A DNA stretch of 64,000 nt, taken from NCBI GenBank assembly GCA_017614995.1, contig JAGAAX010000039.1, forward strand, positions 1 through 64,000, written 5' to 3'. The translations under genes and the position numbers were made by a program. The notes under the pieces were generated by a model. The model saw nothing but the letters and a program-made list of their open reading frames with translations. It did not search any database and was not told where the DNA came from. Origin of the DNA: Spirochaetaceae bacterium (GTDB taxonomy: Bacteria; Spirochaetota; Spirochaetia; Treponematales; Treponemataceae). Shown in pieces: positions 33,135 to 42,838 of this stretch (within the stretch, counting starts at the first letter, position 1; each line of letters starts with the position of its first letter).

Positions 33135-35318
33135 TTACAGCTTAAAGCCTTTTGTCTGTTCGTAAAGATTGTCAGACAGGCTGTTGTTTTCGCCAGACAG
33201 AGAAGCAACGCTGTCAACAGATGTGCTGATCTGTTCCATTCTGTCTGAAACATTCTGCGTAACTTCCTTAACCTGATAAGCAAAATCTCTAAGGTTTACC
33301 ATCTCGTTCTGAACCATAGAAGCACCGGTATTCATTTCGGTTGAACCGTTCAAGATAAGAGTGGTTGTATTCTGCATTGTTCTTAAAGATTCAAGAACCT
33401 GCTGAGAACCTTCTGCCTGCTCGTTCATAGACATCGAGATTTCAGACATCAAATCGTTGACGTTACCAATCTGACCAGAAATATCTTCAAATACAGTGTT
33501 TGCATCTGTTGACTGGTCTACAACGTTTCCAATGTTTGAAACTACTACGCGGAGCATTTCTGCAATTTTCTTTGACTGCTCAGAAGTATCTTCCGCAAGT
33601 TTACGGATTTCGTCAGCAACAACCGAGAAGCCTTTACCTGCATCACCGGCGTGGGCAGCCTCAATAGCGGCGTTCATAGCAAGCAAGTTGGTCTGAGAAG
33701 CGATTGTCTCAATCAATTCGTTGGCTTCAAGAAGCTGCTGTGAGTGCTGTGCTGTCTCTTTAACAGACTCAATAACGCCTTCCATTGTGTTTCTACCGGT
33801 TTCAGACGCGCCTTTAAGCTCTGTAAAGGTCTTGCTTGCACGGCCCAAGTTGTTAGAAACAGACTGAATGTTTGCAACCATTTCCTCAATAGCGGCAGAC
33901 GATTCGTTTACGCTGTTAGCCTGGTTTCCAATCTGGTAGTTCAAGCTTTCAATTGTCTTTGAAATTTCATGCACAGTAGAAGTTGTCTCTTCGATACTGG
34001 CACTCAAATTTATAGCGTTCTTAGAAAGAACGTCTGTCTTTTGGTTAATGTCGTTAATTGCATTCTTTGTGCGGCTTACGTTGTCATTCAAGTTAGAAGA
34101 AACGTTACCAAGCTGTGCCGCTTCAGACTGAATAGAACGGATAATGTCGCCGAGCTTGCCCAAGAAGTTGTTGAAGTTGCTTGAAATGCGCGCCATAACG
34201 TCGTTGCCGCCCTCTCTAGAAGTAAGGCGTACTGTAAGGTCACCGGCACCAGTTGCAAGCGTACCGAAACTGTTTGCGATTGTGCTCAAAGGCATAACGA
34301 TATTTTTTGAGAAAGCGAACGAAACAATAAGTACAACTACTGTAACAAAAACAAGCCAAATAGCTGCAAAAGACAACAGTGATCTAATTTGAGCAAACAA
34401 CGGAGCGCGCTCAATAAAGATACCCAGTGTCATATATGTTCCGTCAATCGGGCAGAAGTTGAACAGTTCGCGGGTTTTATCCAGATTATATTCAACAGTT
34501 GTAAATGACTCGTCGCGGGCAACCATTCTCTGTGCATATTCTGTAAAAGACTGCGGCAGTTCTGCAATTGAAGAAGTTACAGAAATCTTAGTACCGTTCT
34601 CTTCTTTTACACGAACCATCATGCTGTCGTCCCAGTGATATACGATATTTCCCTGGTCGTTTACGATTAAGAATTTTACTTCTGCACCGAAAGTGTCTTT
34701 TGCCTGCTTTTGAAGAGTTTCAAGTTCTTTTGCGAACAGATTCCATGAAACAGAACCCGCAATCATACCGTTCAGGTGTCCGTTTTTATGCAGAGTCTGA
34801 CAAACCATTATCTGTCTTACGCCGTTACTCAAAGAAACAACCGGCTCTGAAACATAAGACATGTTCTTTTCGGCTTTATTGTTCGTAATAATGTCTTTAA
34901 AATAATCGCGGATAGCAATAGAAGAAAGCTTTGCAGTCGGGCTCTTGTTGTCCGAAGTCTGCTTTCCGTCAAAATGCGGGTTTCCGCCGCCTGTGTTGTG
35001 ATATGTACCGTCGTTAAAGGCGAGAATAATCTTTTCAAAAGTGCCGTCTGCAACAACCGCTTTCATTGAAGCTTCAATATCAGACCATTCATGATTAACA
35101 ACATGGTCATTTTTTGACAAGGTTGAAGCTACAGATGTCTTTTCATGGAAAAAGGCAGACACAGAAGAAGCTGCGTTGTCAACAAAAGTATCATAATATG
35201 AATAAATATCTTCTACAGTGGCTTTGTAGTTCATAACTAACATAATTGCACTGCTTATAAACAAAGGAATTGTTGAAACAGCAAAAAACAAGAGTCTTAA
35301 CTTATGAGTTAATTTCAT
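33135..35318 (-). CDS. Methyl-accepting chemotaxis protein with periplasmic CACHE-type sensor
   Basis: This 727-residue chemoreceptor has TM1 at about 7-29 ([21 protein letters not shown]) and a periplasmic domain of about 280 residues with CACHE-like features ([28 protein letters not shown]). TM2 (about 311-337) is followed by a HAMP region ([17 protein letters not shown]), then the signalling helices. The conserved hairpin tip is at about 533-573 ([34 protein letters not shown]). The start at 35318 is chosen because GGGAG lies 5 nt upstream; an ATG 12 nt earlier lacks one. A sigma-28-type promoter precedes it. It should signal to CheA/CheW. Confidence 0.94.
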   Translation of the reverse strand: MKLTHKLRLLFFAVSTIPLFISSAIMLVMNYKATVEDIYSYYDTFVDNAASSVSAFFHEKTSVASTLSKNDHVVNHEWSDIEASMKAVVADGTFEKIILAFNDGTYHNTGGGNPHFDGKQTSDNKSPTAKLSSIAIRDYFKDIITNNKAEKNMSYVSEPVVSLSNGVRQIMVCQTLHKNGHLNGMIAGSVSWNLFAKELETLQKQAKDTFGAEVKFLIVNDQGNIVYHWDDSMMVRVKEENGTKISVTSSIAELPQSFTEYAQRMVARDESFTTVEYNLDKTRELFNFCPIDGTYMTLGIFIERAPLFAQIRSLLSFAAIWLVFVTVVVLIVSFAFSKNIVMPLSTIANSFGTLATGAGDLTVRLTSREGGNDVMARISSNFNNFLGKLGDIIRSIQSEAAQLGNVSSNLNDNVSRTKNAINDINQKTDVLSKNAINLSASIEETTSTVHEISKTIESLNYQIGNQANSVNESSAAIEEMVANIQSVSNNLGRASKTFTELKGASETGRNTMEGVIESVKETAQHSQQLLEANELIETIASQTNLLAMNAAIEAAHAGDAGKGFSVVADEIRKLAEDTSEQSKKIAEMLRVVVSNIGNVVDQSTDANTVFEDISGQIGNVNDLMSEISMSMNEQAEGSQQVLESLRTMQNTTTLILNGSTEMNTGASMVQNEMVNLRDFAYQVKEVTQNVSDRMEQISTSVDSVASLSGENNSLSDNLYEQTKGFKL

Positions 35319-35398
35319 TGTGTCTCCCATTAAAAAGCCGGCAAGCTTGTCAACTTTTTTAAGTTATTTAAAAAATCTAAAAAGATAGTGTTCACTTA

Positions 35399-35426
35399 TT
35401 ATCGGCAGATTTTTCCATTTCTTCTA
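35399..35426 (-). promoter_or_regulatory. Sigma-28-type promoter of the chemoreceptor gene
   Basis: Minus strand: TAGA (35426-35423), 16-bp spacer, perfect GCCGATAA (35406-35399). The start codon is 81 bp downstream. The same 313-bp gap (35319-35631) also has a TATAAT at 35574-35579 facing the hybrid kinase gene, with no clear -35. Confidence 0.72.
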
Positions 35427-35631
35427 TCTGGAAATCGACAAAAAGTAAACATATCTCAATATTCTCTAATATTCTACACTCACATGCTACAACTATCAAG
35501 AATTTTTTTAACAAATCATCAGTTTTTATCAGTCTATTTTAAAAATAATTACCACAAATAAATAAGATTGCTATATAATTTAATGGAAATACTTATTCGT
35601 AAATTATCGATGACAAAAGTGTAGGAACAAA

Positions 35632-38600
35632 ATGTCTGAACAAAAGAAACAAGTACGTCTGCCTCCTTTGGTTTTTATACCAGTAATTATCGTTTTATCT
35701 GTTGTTCTTGTTACTGCAAGCCTTCTGGTTATAGATTTGAAAACAAAAGAGCTTGCCTCGCAGAATCTGCACACACTTGAACAGCAGCGTTCTACTTTTG
35801 AAATTGCACTTAATTATGAGCTTTTGAAAACAAAGTCTGCCGCAGAAGAATTTGCAGCGGCTATAAAAGACAAATCACCGGAAGAGGCACTTCCGGCTTT
35901 TAAGCGCAGTTTAGCCGCAGACTTTCTCCTGTACAATGACACACGCGAAAACACATGCTTCTCGTCAGACAAAACAGACGTTTCTGCTTTCCAAAGCGAA
36001 ATCCACAATTTGCTGACTAAAAAGAACAGCTTCTCCGGCCCTGAAACAATAAGCTTTAATGCAGGCAGGGCAGACGGCGGCGCACAGCAAAATCCTGTTT
36101 TTGTTTTTTCTTCGCCGGTTTATTCAGACGGAGAACAATGCGGCTTTTTGGGCAACATCATTTATGCAGAGAACATCTTTGACAAGTTTATGCCCGACGA
36201 TTTAGAACGCAAAAACTCGTTTGTGCTCTGCGACAAAAACGGAAAAATTCTTGCCTCTACAAAAGAGCTTGCAGAGCTCGGTTTTACAGAAAATTCACTT
36301 TTGGCAAAGTGCGTCAATCAAAGCAAAAATTTCATTTTTAAAAAAGGCCCTGTCAGCAACATTAAGACTAGCTTTGAAAAAGATTCTGAAGGCATGTTCC
36401 TTTTTGGCGACAATAACGGCGATACGCATTTTGCAACACACATTTCTGTGCCTGAGCGCGGCTGGGTTTTGCTTTCAATAATTTCTACAGAAGATTTCAA
36501 AACCAATCTGCTCTATATTATAGCGACTCTTTGGGTTTTAGCCGCGCTTCTTTTGGGCATCTGCATTATTTTGTATCACCTTAGAAACAGAATTTATCTT
36601 ACAAGAGAAAATCTTGCAGATTCAAAGTATGAGCACGAGCGTTTCTTGCGCGAAATCTGCTGCGACATCTATGAAAATGTTATTGAAGCTGACCTTACAG
36701 ACAATGTGGTTCTCGGCAAATCAGCAGACGCGCTTTTAGACCACCTCAATTTAAGCAAAAAGACAAGCTACGATGAAATGCTTAAAATGCTTGCCGAAAA
36801 GGTGATTCACCATAAGTTTGTCACACAGTTTTACGATTCTCTGCGTGCAGAGACTTTGCTTAAAAAGTACGAAGACGGCGAGTATTCGAGCGAACTTCTC
36901 TTTATGGACAACACCTACAGCGAGAATTATCTGTGGAAAAGTGCAAAGATAACGCTCTATTATTTTGAATCAACCAAGACAGTACGCGCCATTATTTTTG
37001 TGCGCAACATCGACGAAGAAAAGCGCAAGGAACTTTCGCTTATCGAAAAAAGCGAGAAAGACTTTCTCACAAACCTGCTTAACAAATCTTCGTTTGACAG
37101 CAGGGTTAAAGATTTTCTTGCACAGGCAGAACCAGAAAACTGCCACCACGCTCTTGTAATTTTTGATATAGACAACTTCCGCCAGATTAACGAAACGCTC
37201 GGCTATTTGAACGGCGACTCTGTAATCATGAACTTTATTGAAACAATAAAGCGCAATATCCGCAAGGACGACATTGTAGGCCGTTTGGGCGGCGTAAGTT
37301 TTGCAGTTCTTATAAAGAACTACGGAAACCGCGCGATGCTCAAGACGCAGCTGCAAATTCTCTGCGACGAGCTTCACCGGCAGGTTGTAAACGAAAACAT
37401 TACATGTACGGTAACGGCGAGTATCGGCTGTGCCCTTTACCCTGAACACAGCACAAACTATAAAGAACTTTTCGGCAATGCAAACGAGGCGCTCTACTTC
37501 AGCCAGACACATGGTATGGATACATTCACCATTTACGAGCCTCAGCTTTTGAAGCATCAGGCGCTTTTTGTTGACGAAAAAGACATTGACGAGCTTGTAA
37601 ACACCGCTGCCGACGGTATCGCAAAACTTGCCGTAAACCCAGAATTCACGTTTTTGTACACAAACCAGAAGTTCCTCAACCTTATCGGGCGCACTTCTAA
37701 AGACATTGAAAACGACGGCTTTATGGGCATCAAATACTTCCACCAGGACGACGTGCCGCAGATTTTCGAGGCATTGTATTTCGCTATGGAAAAAAAGATG
37801 CCTTATTCAATTTCTTATAGAATTCAGCATAAAAACGGCCAGTACATTTCAGTACGCACAAAATGTCTTTTCGTAAACGAAAACTACAACGGCACGCCGG
37901 TTATGTACAGCATCTTTACTGACATTACAGACATGGTAAAGATGAACGAGCAGCTCCGCGAGGCAAAAGAAGCCGCACTTGCCGCTACAAAGGCTAAGTC
38001 TAACTTCCTTGCGAGCATGAGCCACGAAATCAGAACGCCTATGAACGCAATTATGGGCATGAGCGATTTGATTCTGCTCGACAAAACTTCGTCAAATTCA
38101 AATATTGAGTACGCCAGAAACATTTCGACGGCGTGCCGCAGCCTTCTCGGCATTATCAACGACATTCTCGACATTTCTAAGATTGAATCAGGCAAGCTTA
38201 CGCTTACAGTTGTAACGTACAACTTTATCGAAATGATAAACGACGTAATTACAATGATTAAGCTTAGGGCACAGGACAAATACCTTGACTTCTTTGTTCA
38301 TATAAACCCGAATATTCCGTCTGAAATGACCGGCGACGAAATCCGCTTAAAGCAGATTCTTCTCAATATTTTGAGCAACGCCGTAAAATACACGCACGAA
38401 GGCTACGTCTTTTTGACGGTTGAGGGCGGAGAAAAAGACGGAAACTACGAGCTTAAGTTTATTGTAAGCGACACCGGCATCGGCATAAAAGACGAGGACA
38501 GAAAGCACCTCTTTACAGAATTTGAGCGCCTTGACGCGCAGAAAAACCGCAACATCGTCGGTACAGGCTTAGGTCTTTCAATTACCAAAAAGCTCTGCGA

Positions 38601-40182
38601 AATGATGAACGGTTCAATTTCTGTAAAAAGCGAATACGGCAAAGGCTCTACATTTACGGCTGTTGTCAAACAGTCTGTTTCAGAATACAAGCCTCTTGTT
38701 GAAACAAAAGACGCTGTTAATAAGAAAATTCTTTACTTTGAGCCGAACAACCGCACAAGCCAGTTCATGCTGAAAGAATTTGAAACGCTCAATTCTCAGG
38801 TTGATCTTTGTGTTGACGTTAAGACTGCTACAGCCTGTCTTGGCAGAAACAAAACTGGAGACAAATCAGACTATGATTTTGTATTTGTCTCTTCAAAATA
38901 TTTTGACAAAGTTCAGCAGTGCATAAAAGCTGAAAACCTTTCAGACTTGAAAGTTGTACAGATTGCAGAAGATTCTGTCGCTGTTTCGCAGAGCAAAACG
39001 TGCGTGCTTGTTACGCCGGTTTCGTGCATTCAGCTTGCGCAGGTGCTCTCCGGCAACGATTCTCTGGCACAGACACATCTTGCACAGACACACAACTTTA
39101 CAAGAGTTTTTGCACCGGACGCAAAAGTGCTTGTAGTTGACGACAACTCGGTCAACTTAAAAGTTGCAAAAGGTCTTTTAAAGACACACGACATCGACTG
39201 CGAGACAGCAATTTCGGGCTATGACGCACTCGGTTTGATTTACAAAAAGACTTATGATTTGATTTTCATGGATCACTTGATGCCGGACATGGACGGTATC
39301 GAGACCACACACAAAATCAGGGCTTTGGAGAACAACGAGAACAGCAAAAAGCCTATTATTGCGCTTACAGCTAACGCACTTAGCGGAATGCGCGAGATTT
39401 TCCTTTCTGAAGGCTTGAACGACTTTTTGTCTAAGCCGATTGAACCGGCAAAGCTTAACGCAATTCTTGCAGACTGGATTCCAGTTGATAAAATCAAATA
39501 TGAAACAGACGAATCTGCGCCTGACGCACAGCCCGAAGAAAAGGCGGCTGAAACAGAAGAAACTGTTATTGAGGGCGTAAACTATCAGAACGGTCTGGGC
39601 TTTGCCGGCAGCGACAAAGCGACTTACATGGACATTCTTAAGACTTTCTCAAACGACTACGAGAAGCGCGACAAAGAACTGCACAATATGCTTGCAGCCG
39701 GTGATTTTCAGGGCTTTACTACAAACATTCACGGCTTAAAGAGCGCTTCAAAGTACGTCGGTGCAGAGGCTGTATCTGAGATTGCCGCAAAACTTGAAGA
39801 AGCGGGCAACAAAAGCGACAAACAGTTTATCGACGCTCATTTTGAGGAATGTATGTCGCTTTACAAGACGGTCTGCCGAAACATTCAGGATTATCTTGAA
39901 AAAGAAGTTTTGCCGCAGAGCGCCGCTTCAAAAGGCGACATAAGCCAGCTTGCAGAAAGCGCAAACCTTTTGAAGCAGTACGCATACGACATGGATATAG
40001 TTTCTTTTGAAGAAGAGCTGAAAAAAGTTGCTAATTATTCATGGGATGATATAATAAAGGCAAAACTAAATGATGTTTCAGAAGCAGCATATTCTTATGA
40101 TTATGGAAAAATGTCTGAAGAAACAGAAAAATTGTTATCAATAATTACTGAAATAAGTGATACATCAAATAAAGCAGAATAA
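35632..40182 (+). CDS. Multidomain hybrid sensor histidine kinase with degenerate GGDEF, PAS, REC and Hpt domains
   Basis: This is a 1516-residue membrane protein. TM1 lies at about 10-34 and TM2 at about 292-318, with a periplasmic sensor between. The GGDEF-like domain (about 480-650) has the signature as GGVSF at 553-557, so cyclase activity is unlikely. A PAS domain (about 650-768) follows. HisKA has H798 in SHEIRTPMNAIMG. HATPase (about 895-1010) has LLNILSNAVKYTHEG, DTGIGI and GTGLGLSI. A receiver-like domain without clear acid pocket (about 1030-1150) precedes a true receiver with D1214 in IFMDHLMPDMDG. An Hpt domain has H1367 in NIHGLKSASK. The last 90 residues are helical. It encodes a full His-Asp-His phosphorelay. 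A single-receiver gene follows 12 bp later. Confidence 0.9.
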   Translation: MSEQKKQVRLPPLVFIPVIIVLSVVLVTASLLVIDLKTKELASQNLHTLEQQRSTFEIALNYELLKTKSAAEEFAAAIKDKSPEEALPAFKRSLAADFLLYNDTRENTCFSSDKTDVSAFQSEIHNLLTKKNSFSGPETISFNAGRADGGAQQNPVFVFSSPVYSDGEQCGFLGNIIYAENIFDKFMPDDLERKNSFVLCDKNGKILASTKELAELGFTENSLLAKCVNQSKNFIFKKGPVSNIKTSFEKDSEGMFLFGDNNGDTHFATHISVPERGWVLLSIISTEDFKTNLLYIIATLWVLAALLLGICIILYHLRNRIYLTRENLADSKYEHERFLREICCDIYENVIEADLTDNVVLGKSADALLDHLNLSKKTSYDEMLKMLAEKVIHHKFVTQFYDSLRAETLLKKYEDGEYSSELLFMDNTYSENYLWKSAKITLYYFESTKTVRAIIFVRNIDEEKRKELSLIEKSEKDFLTNLLNKSSFDSRVKDFLAQAEPENCHHALVIFDIDNFRQINETLGYLNGDSVIMNFIETIKRNIRKDDIVGRLGGVSFAVLIKNYGNRAMLKTQLQILCDELHRQVVNENITCTVTASIGCALYPEHSTNYKELFGNANEALYFSQTHGMDTFTIYEPQLLKHQALFVDEKDIDELVNTAADGIAKLAVNPEFTFLYTNQKFLNLIGRTSKDIENDGFMGIKYFHQDDVPQIFEALYFAMEKKMPYSISYRIQHKNGQYISVRTKCLFVNENYNGTPVMYSIFTDITDMVKMNEQLREAKEAALAATKAKSNFLASMSHEIRTPMNAIMGMSDLILLDKTSSNSNIEYARNISTACRSLLGIINDILDISKIESGKLTLTVVTYNFIEMINDVITMIKLRAQDKYLDFFVHINPNIPSEMTGDEIRLKQILLNILSNAVKYTHEGYVFLTVEGGEKDGNYELKFIVSDTGIGIKDEDRKHLFTEFERLDAQKNRNIVGTGLGLSITKKLCEMMNGSISVKSEYGKGSTFTAVVKQSVSEYKPLVETKDAVNKKILYFEPNNRTSQFMLKEFETLNSQVDLCVDVKTATACLGRNKTGDKSDYDFVFVSSKYFDKVQQCIKAENLSDLKVVQIAEDSVAVSQSKTCVLVTPVSCIQLAQVLSGNDSLAQTHLAQTHNFTRVFAPDAKVLVVDDNSVNLKVAKGLLKTHDIDCETAISGYDALGLIYKKTYDLIFMDHLMPDMDGIETTHKIRALENNENSKKPIIALTANALSGMREIFLSEGLNDFLSKPIEPAKLNAILADWIPVDKIKYETDESAPDAQPEEKAAETEETVIEGVNYQNGLGFAGSDKATYMDILKTFSNDYEKRDKELHNMLAAGDFQGFTTNIHGLKSASKYVGAEAVSEIAAKLEEAGNKSDKQFIDAHFEECMSLYKTVCRNIQDYLEKEVLPQSAASKGDISQLAESANLLKQYAYDMDIVSFEEELKKVANYSWDDIIKAKLNDVSEAAYSYDYGKMSEETEKLLSIITEISDTSNKAE

Positions 40183-40194
40183 GTGAGGAAGTAA

Positions 40195-40560
40195 ATGAAA
40201 CAGATTTATCTTGTAGACGATGAAATTACCAACCTGCGTGTTGCAGAAAGCGCCTTAAAAGACCGCTATGAGTTACGGCTGCTGACCGGCGGCAAACAGC
40301 TTTTTGTAATGCTTGAGCGCGCCCTACCGGACTTAATTCTGCTTGATATACGTATGCCTGATATGGACGGTATTGAAGTAATGGAACTGTTGAAGCAGCA
40401 TAATGACTATAAGAAGATTCCGGTTATTTTTCTTACGTCAAACACAGACAAAGACGTTGTTACACACGCGCTCAAGCTCGGCGCAGTTGACTATATTGCA
40501 AAGCCTTTCGATGTAAACCAGCTTCCGATACGAATCCAAAAAGTTATCGGCTTTGATTGA
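40195..40560 (+). CDS. Single-domain response regulator
   Basis: This 121-residue receiver has no output domain. The acidic pocket is DDE near residue 8, the phosphoryl acceptor is D51 in ILLDIRMPDMDG, and the conserved Thr/Ser and Lys are in FLTSN and IAKPF. GAGGAAG precedes the start. It is the natural partner for the Hpt domain of the hybrid kinase just upstream; the next step of the relay is unknown. Confidence 0.92.
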   Translation: MKQIYLVDDEITNLRVAESALKDRYELRLLTGGKQLFVMLERALPDLILLDIRMPDMDGIEVMELLKQHNDYKKIPVIFLTSNTDKDVVTHALKLGAVDYIAKPFDVNQLPIRIQKVIGFD

Positions 40561-40588
40561 TAAGCGTCACAAATAAGACCGCATAAAC

Positions 40589-40709
40589 AAAAAGGGACTG
40601 TCTAAGAAGATTATGTCATGCTGAATTTATTTCAGCATCTACATTAGATGTAGAACAAGATCCCGAAACAAATTCGGGATGACACACTTCTTAGATAGTC
40701 CCTTTTTTT
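40589..40709. terminator. Terminator whose loop is occupied by a repeat element
   Basis: Outer arms AAAAAGGGACTGTCTAAGAAG (40589-40609, split here for reading) and CTTCTTAGATAGTCCC plus T7 (40687-40709) pair with one mismatch. Between them lies the 71-bp element at 40614-40684. It ends the receiver gene on the plus strand and can also act for pheS on the minus strand. Confidence 0.8.
40614..40684. repeat. MITE-like palindromic repeat, copy A (71 bp)
   Basis: The ends are TGTCAT and ATGACA. Inside are the hairpins GTCATGCTGAA/TTCAGCAT, CTACATTAGATGTAG and GATCCCGAA/TTCGGGAT. The copy at 52111-52182 is of nearly equal length with the same ends and order of hairpins, and 625-652 is a right-half copy. 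Confidence 0.8.
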
Positions 40710-40726
40710 ATGTTGAAACAATCTGT

Positions 40727-42286
40727 TTAATATCTGGCTTTTCTCAAGCGAACCTGCTCGATGTCGTTGCTGAAAAGCTCGCGGAGGTCGTTCAAACCGA
40801 GTGCCATCAAAGCCATGCGGTCAATACCGATACCCCAGGCAAGAACAGGACAGTCAATGCCCATTGCCTTTGTAACTTCAGGGCGGAAAATGCCTGAACC
40901 ACCAAGCTCAAACCAGCCCAAAACAGGGTGCTTGATGTGCACTTCAACAGAAGGTTCTGTGAACGGGAAATAGCCCGGAACATATTTAACTTCTGTAGCA
41001 CCGGCGATTTCTACAGCAAACATTTCGAGGAAGCCGAGCAAAGTCTTAAGATTTACTTCTTCGCCCAAAACGATGCCTTCTGTCTGATAGAAGTCTGACA
41101 AATGTGTTGCGTCAACTTTGTCATAGCGGAAACAGCGCGCAATTCCGAAATATTTGCCCGGAATCTTTGGCTTTGAAGCAAGCTGATGTGCCGAAAGAAC
41201 TGTACCCTGGCTTCTCAAAATGAGGCGGCGCGTAAAGTTTGTGTCAAATGTGTAATTCCAGCCGCGGCTGCCTGAATTTCCGCCGTCGCGGTGTACTGCT
41301 GCTACATTAGAAAGATACGGCTCTTCGATTTTCTTTGCGTGTGTCGGGTTCTTAACGTAATAAACATCGTGAATATCGCGCGCCGCATGGAACTGCGGCA
41401 TAAAAAGAGCGTCACCGTTCCAGAATTCTGTTTCTACAAGCGGGCCGTCAAATTCTTCAAAACCGATTGAAACAAGCTTGTCTTTTACGCTCTCAAGGAA
41501 CGAAACATAAGGATTAGTTCTACCCAAAATGATGCGTGCAGGCGGAACAGCAATATTGTAGCCGCGGAATGCTTTGTTCTTCCATTCGCCTGAAGCAATC
41601 ATTTTTGGTGTAAGAGCGCCAAGTTCTTCGCCTGTTAAGCCGGCATCAAGCAGTGCTTTTTTCACGTTTTCTGCGTCTGCCGTAAGCTTATAAACAACAG
41701 TCTCGCGCTCAACAATGCGGAATGCGGCATCTGCTGCACCGCGTTTTTTAGCCAGAGCACCAATACAGTCAAGTTCTGCCTTTGAAAGCGAGGTCTGATC
41801 CATAAGACCGTTTTCACAGGCAGCAGCTTTTTTCAGCAGGCTTGAAGTTACGGCGATACGCTCGCTTGCAGGCTTGCCGGTGTAGGCAGCTTTTTTATTT
41901 GCGTCCATAGCAAGAACGCCTTCTTTAGAAAGCTGACCGAAAGCACTTCCGACATCTTTGTTTTCAATTTTAAGCGCTGCCGCAATTTCCGGCAGAAGAT
42001 GCGGGCCATTGTCCTTCAAAAATGAAATAATACGCTCATCATTTGTACCATTCTCAGCAAAACTGCGGCCAAGATCAGTAATTTCAAAATAAGTATGAGG
42101 TTCCCGGCGTACAACTGCTGCAAGCTCTTTGCCCACAAGCCAGGAAAACGCCTGATTTGCATGACCTTCTTTATAATCAAGTTCTTTCTGCAAACGTTCA
42201 GACGTTAATTCGTCTTTTGCACCGTATGTCCGCAAAACACGAATTTCAAGCGGATGCAAGTTTTTGATAAGCGCATGTGTGTCCAT
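40727..42286 (-). CDS. pheS: Phenylalanine--tRNA ligase alpha subunit, archaeal/eukaryal type
   Basis: This 519-residue class II synthetase subunit is far longer than the usual bacterial PheS (about 330). Winged-helix domains occupy the N-terminal half (IRVLRTYGAKDELTSERLQ, ITDLGRSFAENG). The catalytic core carries FDGPLVETEFWNGDALFMPQ, HLSDFYQTEG, ELGGSGIFRPEV and the motif-3 stretch WGIGIDRMALMALGLND. This architecture is that of archaea and eukaryotes, which spirochaetes are known to have acquired. The ATG at 42286 overlaps the stop of the upstream gene by 1 nt; a TTG just before it is less likely. pheT is not adjacent. Confidence 0.95.
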   Translation of the reverse strand: MDTHALIKNLHPLEIRVLRTYGAKDELTSERLQKELDYKEGHANQAFSWLVGKELAAVVRREPHTYFEITDLGRSFAENGTNDERIISFLKDNGPHLLPEIAAALKIENKDVGSAFGQLSKEGVLAMDANKKAAYTGKPASERIAVTSSLLKKAAACENGLMDQTSLSKAELDCIGALAKKRGAADAAFRIVERETVVYKLTADAENVKKALLDAGLTGEELGALTPKMIASGEWKNKAFRGYNIAVPPARIILGRTNPYVSFLESVKDKLVSIGFEEFDGPLVETEFWNGDALFMPQFHAARDIHDVYYVKNPTHAKKIEEPYLSNVAAVHRDGGNSGSRGWNYTFDTNFTRRLILRSQGTVLSAHQLASKPKIPGKYFGIARCFRYDKVDATHLSDFYQTEGIVLGEEVNLKTLLGFLEMFAVEIAGATEVKYVPGYFPFTEPSVEVHIKHPVLGWFELGGSGIFRPEVTKAMGIDCPVLAWGIGIDRMALMALGLNDLRELFSNDIEQVRLRKARY

Positions 42287-42690
42287 CAATAATCTTCCTG
42301 AATTAGATATTTTCTAAATATTATATTGGCTCTATAGCGAGCCAGATGATTCACATTATCAAAGCGTAATACAGCAGGAGAGGCATAGTTATACCAGTCA
42401 TAGCCGAATTCCTGTGTAAGTTTACGCGCAACATCTCTGACAGCATAAACTGCATCACTTTCGCGATACAGGTTGTCAAGGACAATATATGTTATATAAG
42501 CTTCCTCTCCATAAGGAGAATAGCGCACTTCGACAGTATAATTCAATTCTGTATCAGGAATTGTATCAGAAAAAGATCTGTATACAATTTCTTCCCACGG
42601 ATTAATGTTATTTGTTTCAGCCTTTTGTGCAAATACACAAACAAAAGAAAACAAACAAAACAAAACAACAAAAAATGATTTTTTCATCAT
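42286..42690 (-). CDS. Small secreted protein of unknown function, upstream of pheS
   Basis: This 134-residue protein has a signal peptide (KSFFVVLFCLFSFVCVFA, cleaved before QKAE). The mature part is a compact alpha/beta domain (LNYTVEVRYSPYGEEAYITY, YAVRDVARKLTQEFGYDW, LARYRANIIFRKYLI). I do not recognise it. AGGAGAGCGG precedes the ATG pair. Its stop overlaps pheS by 1 nt, so pheS depends on translation through it. A long structured leader precedes it. Confidence 0.75.
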   Translation of the reverse strand: MMKKSFFVVLFCLFSFVCVFAQKAETNNINPWEEIVYRSFSDTIPDTELNYTVEVRYSPYGEEAYITYIVLDNLYRESDAVYAVRDVARKLTQEFGYDWYNYASPAVLRFDNVNHLARYRANIIFRKYLIQEDY

Positions 42691-42838
42691 GACCGCTCTC
42701 CTAGATTGGGGAATAAACATCTCAATAGATGTTTTGCATCAAACTGATACGTTTAGGCACAATCTGCGTAATTGTACTCTTTTCTTGGAATCTGGTAAAG
42801 CATCTACAGCAAAAAGGCAGACACTTCTCTAAATTAGA

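Noticed and set aside
36970-37743. 257-codon open frame antisense to the hybrid kinase
   Set aside because: It has no ribosome binding site, its product has no recognisable domain and is rich in Cys and Val as expected from an antisense shadow, and the sense frame has clear PAS and GGDEF motifs.
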